NCBI RefSeq assembly: GCF_021531315.1
Contig: NZ_JAFBIQ010000003.1
Span: 1-64,000, forward strand
Length of the DNA stretch: 64,000 bases
Source: Oscillibacter valericigenes
GTDB lineage: Bacteria > Bacillota > Clostridia > Oscillospirales > Oscillospiraceae
Direction of reading: 5' to 3'
Shown here: piece after piece, positions 62,282 to 64,000 of the stretch
How positions within the stretch are numbered: the stretch's first letter is position 1
How the letters are laid out: the number at the start of each line of letters is the position of its first letter
Program-made: the position numbers and the translations under genes
The notes under the pieces: generated by a model
Database searches by the model: none
Seen by the model: only the letters and a program-made list of their open reading frames with translations
What the model was told of the DNA's origin: nothing

Positions 62282-63394
62282 TTATTGCGCCTTCAGACGG
62301 ACGGGCAGGACCATATAAAGGAAGCTCTCCTCCCCTTCGGTGGGGACGAGAATGGCGGGAGAGATACCTGTATTGAGCTCAAGCTTCACCTCGTCGGCGG
62401 GGGCGTAGCGCAGCGCGTCCATGAGGTAGCGGTTGTTGAAGCCGATCTCAAGGCCCTGCCCGTCGCCATCGATGCGGCAGACATCCTTGGCGTCGCCGTT
62501 GGCGGTTTTGGCGGAGAGGAGCACCTTATCCTCTTCAAAGATGCAGCGCACGGGGCTTTTGAGCTTTTCGGAGATGACGACGCTCACGCGGTCGAGGCTT
62601 TCGAGCATGGCCTTGCTGTCGATGGTGACGGTGATGGGATTGCGGCGCGGAATGGCGTTTTTATAATCGAGAAATTCACCCTCAAGGCGGCGGCAGATCA
62701 GCTCCGTTTCGCCTATTTCAAAGAGGATGTGGCGCTGGCCGAGGGTGATGACGGCGAGGGCGTCGATGTCCTCACAGATCTTCTCGACCTCGTTGAGCGC
62801 GGTACCCGGCGCGACGAAGGAGAAAGCGCCGCCCTCAATGCGCTCAAGCGGCTCGCGACGCAGGGCGAGTCGAAAGCCGTCGACCGCGACGACGGTGAGA
62901 CCGTTTTCGCCGATCTCGAAAAGCTCGCCCATGTGGACGGGGCGCGCCTCGTTTGTGGAAACGGCAAAGGAGGTCTGCTGGATCATGGCGCGGAGCGTCT
63001 TTTCGGGAAGGGAGACAGAATATTTCTCCTCGACTTCGGGGAGCTCCGGAAAATCGGCGGCGGAGAGGGCCAAAACATCGAAGTCGGCATCGCCGCAGGA
63101 GAGGTGGACCATGAGCTTTTCGTCGGCGGAGAAGGTGATCATGTCGTCGGGCATACGGCGGATGATGTCGCCGAAGAGGCGCGCGGAGAGGACCAGCTCG
63201 CCGCTCTCCTGCTCTTCGACGGAAAAGCGGGTGCGGATGCCCGTTTGCATATTGTAGCCGGAAACGGTGAGCACACCATCCTCACAGCGCAGGAGCAGCC
63301 CCTCGAGCGCGGGGATGGAGCTTTTTGCGGCGACCGCGCGGGAGGCGGTGTTGATGGCATTTTGAAGGAGAAGCTTCTCGCAGGAAAATTTCAT
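62282..63394 (-). CDS. dnaN: DNA polymerase III sliding clamp (beta subunit)
   Basis: A 370-residue beta clamp with three homologous domains: MKFSCEKLLLQNAINTASRAV opens the first, LLRAMIQQTSFAVSTNEARP the second, and the third ends in ILVPTEGEESFLYMVLPVRL, which holds the MPMR-equivalent hydrophobic tail. It tethers the polymerase to DNA. It starts behind AAGGAAG and follows dnaA across a 217-bp gap with DnaA-box-like repeats. Confidence 0.96.
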   Translation of the reverse strand: MKFSCEKLLLQNAINTASRAVAAKSSIPALEGLLLRCEDGVLTVSGYNMQTGIRTRFSVEEQESGELVLSARLFGDIIRRMPDDMITFSADEKLMVHLSCGDADFDVLALSAADFPELPEVEEKYSVSLPEKTLRAMIQQTSFAVSTNEARPVHMGELFEIGENGLTVVAVDGFRLALRREPLERIEGGAFSFVAPGTALNEVEKICEDIDALAVITLGQRHILFEIGETELICRRLEGEFLDYKNAIPRRNPITVTIDSKAMLESLDRVSVVISEKLKSPVRCIFEEDKVLLSAKTANGDAKDVCRIDGDGQGLEIGFNNRYLMDALRYAPADEVKLELNTGISPAILVPTEGEESFLYMVLPVRLKAQ

Positions 63395-63611
63395 GATGCG
63401 CTTCCTTTCTTAAAAAAGAATAGAATATTTCGTCGTTTTCGTAGTAGAGAAGGAAAGGTGTGGAAAAGTGGCAGGAGCCGTAGAAAAACAAGGAAATGGG
63501 AGTGTGGAAAAAGCTGTGGGAAAAGAGGCGGGATTTTCCGCGGCTGTGGAAAGAATGGGATATCCACAGCCGTCGTCGCAGTCGTCTTGTTAACTGTGGG
63601 GAGAAGGGGCG
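63395..63611. other. oriC: dnaA-dnaN intergenic region with DnaA-box-like cluster
   Basis: Sites resembling the DnaA box TTATCCACA or its inverse lie at 63459-63467 and 63503-63511 (both TGTGGAAAA), 63515-63523 (TGTGGGAAA), 63545-63553 (TGTGGAAAG) and 63560-63568 (ATATCCACA). The last two lie in a perfect inverted repeat (CGGCTGTGGA 63541-63550 with TCCACAGCCG 63563-63572). No AT-rich unwinding element is plain. This could be oriC or a dnaA autoregulation site; strand composition points elsewhere. Confidence 0.55.
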
Positions 63612-64000
63612 TTATTTTTTGGAGTTGATGTTGATGGTGATGTCCTTGATCGTTTGGGCAAAGGCGGGATCGCTCTGAAGCTTGCTTTCGACCTGCTCGA
63701 GCGCGTGGAGGACGGTGGTGTGGTCGCGTCCGCCAAAGGCGCGGCCGATGTCGGGCGTTGAGAGGTTCGTCATGCGGCGGACGAGGTACATCGCCGCCTG
63801 ACGGGCGGTGACGGCCTCGCGGCTGCGGGAGGGACCCTTGACGACCGATTCGTCGATGCCGAAAAAGCGCGAGACCTCGTCGATGATCGAGGCGGCGGTG
63901 GGAATGTATTCATTGGACTTGCGCAGCATATCGCGCACGGCGCGGTTGGCGCTCTCCTCGTCCATCTCCTTGCCAATGAGGTCGCGGTAAGCGAGGATCT
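63612..64000 (-). CDS. dnaA: Chromosomal replication initiator DnaA, 3' part (partial)
   Basis: The C-terminal 128 residues of DnaA; the gene runs off the right edge of the window. Domain IV, which reads the DnaA box, is complete: PSRSREAVTARQAAMYLVRR contains the first helices, and NLSTPDIGRAFGGRDHTTVLHA is the DnaA signature. EYIPTAASIIDEVSRFFGI is the linker region. It is transcribed leftward towards dnaN. Confidence 0.96.
   Translation of the reverse strand, partial: ILAYRDLIGKEMDEESANRAVRDMLRKSNEYIPTAASIIDEVSRFFGIDESVVKGPSRSREAVTARQAAMYLVRRMTNLSTPDIGRAFGGRDHTTVLHALEQVESKLQSDPAFAQTIKDITININSKK

Overview
The window looks like chromosome of a GC-rich, endospore-forming, anaerobic Clostridia of the Oscillospiraceae type. 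The evidence is: the spore genes gpr, yabP, yabQ and a spoVB relative; a class II GlyRS controlled by a T-box; a long-form HPF; RemB; and a B. subtilis-like dnaA-dnaN-yaaA-recF-remB-gyrB-gyrA cluster at the right edge. I assign no species. I see no tRNA gene, rRNA gene or CRISPR array.

Layout. 1-2.3 kb is a patch of lower GC with a lipoprotein, an XRE regulator with three evenly spaced operator-like sites, and an IS30-family transposase. 2.4-16 kb is one long plus-strand run: recJ, rel, pgi, dtd, a metallo-beta-lactamase-fold hydrolase, hemZ, a purine nucleoside phosphorylase, then the conserved spoVB-like/mazG/hup/rqcP/yabP/yabQ/divIC block. 16-21 kb holds a structured RNA candidate ahead of hpf, then pssA, gapA, a GntR regulator and a 2-hydroxyacid dehydrogenase. 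21-32.8 kb holds a VanW protein, a Noc-like ParB, the dnaD-dnaI loader pair, and the cell-shape run zapA-U32 peptidase-maf-mreC-mreD-PBP2. A GH13 amylase follows.

At 34.8-35 kb lie two perfect parS palindromes, then parA, parB, an unknown membrane coiled-coil protein, serS, rsmG, a MinD-like ATPase, a divergent methylglyoxal synthase and aspS. 42-56 kb holds an LTA-synthase-like enzyme, a purine permease, nadE, gpr, rpsT, a GH3 lipoprotein, an AlaX editing protein, T-box/glyS, rnhA and three small SHOCT/membrane genes. The window ends in gyrA, gyrB, remB, recF, yaaA, dnaN, an intergenic region with DnaA-box-like sites, and the 3' part of dnaA.

The most interesting large-scale signal is a change of strand composition at the parS sites. 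Left of about 34.8 kb, plus-strand genes end codons mostly in C and minus-strand genes mostly in G. Right of it the pattern reverses. This is what a replication origin near parS would leave, although the DnaA-box cluster lies about 28 kb away between dnaN and dnaA. Other points worth checking are a methylglyoxal synthase missing its expected catalytic residues, a GAPDH with an altered cofactor motif, a parS site inside a terminator-like hairpin, a candidate sigma-G promoter for gpr, and a 134-bp yabQ/divIC overlap.
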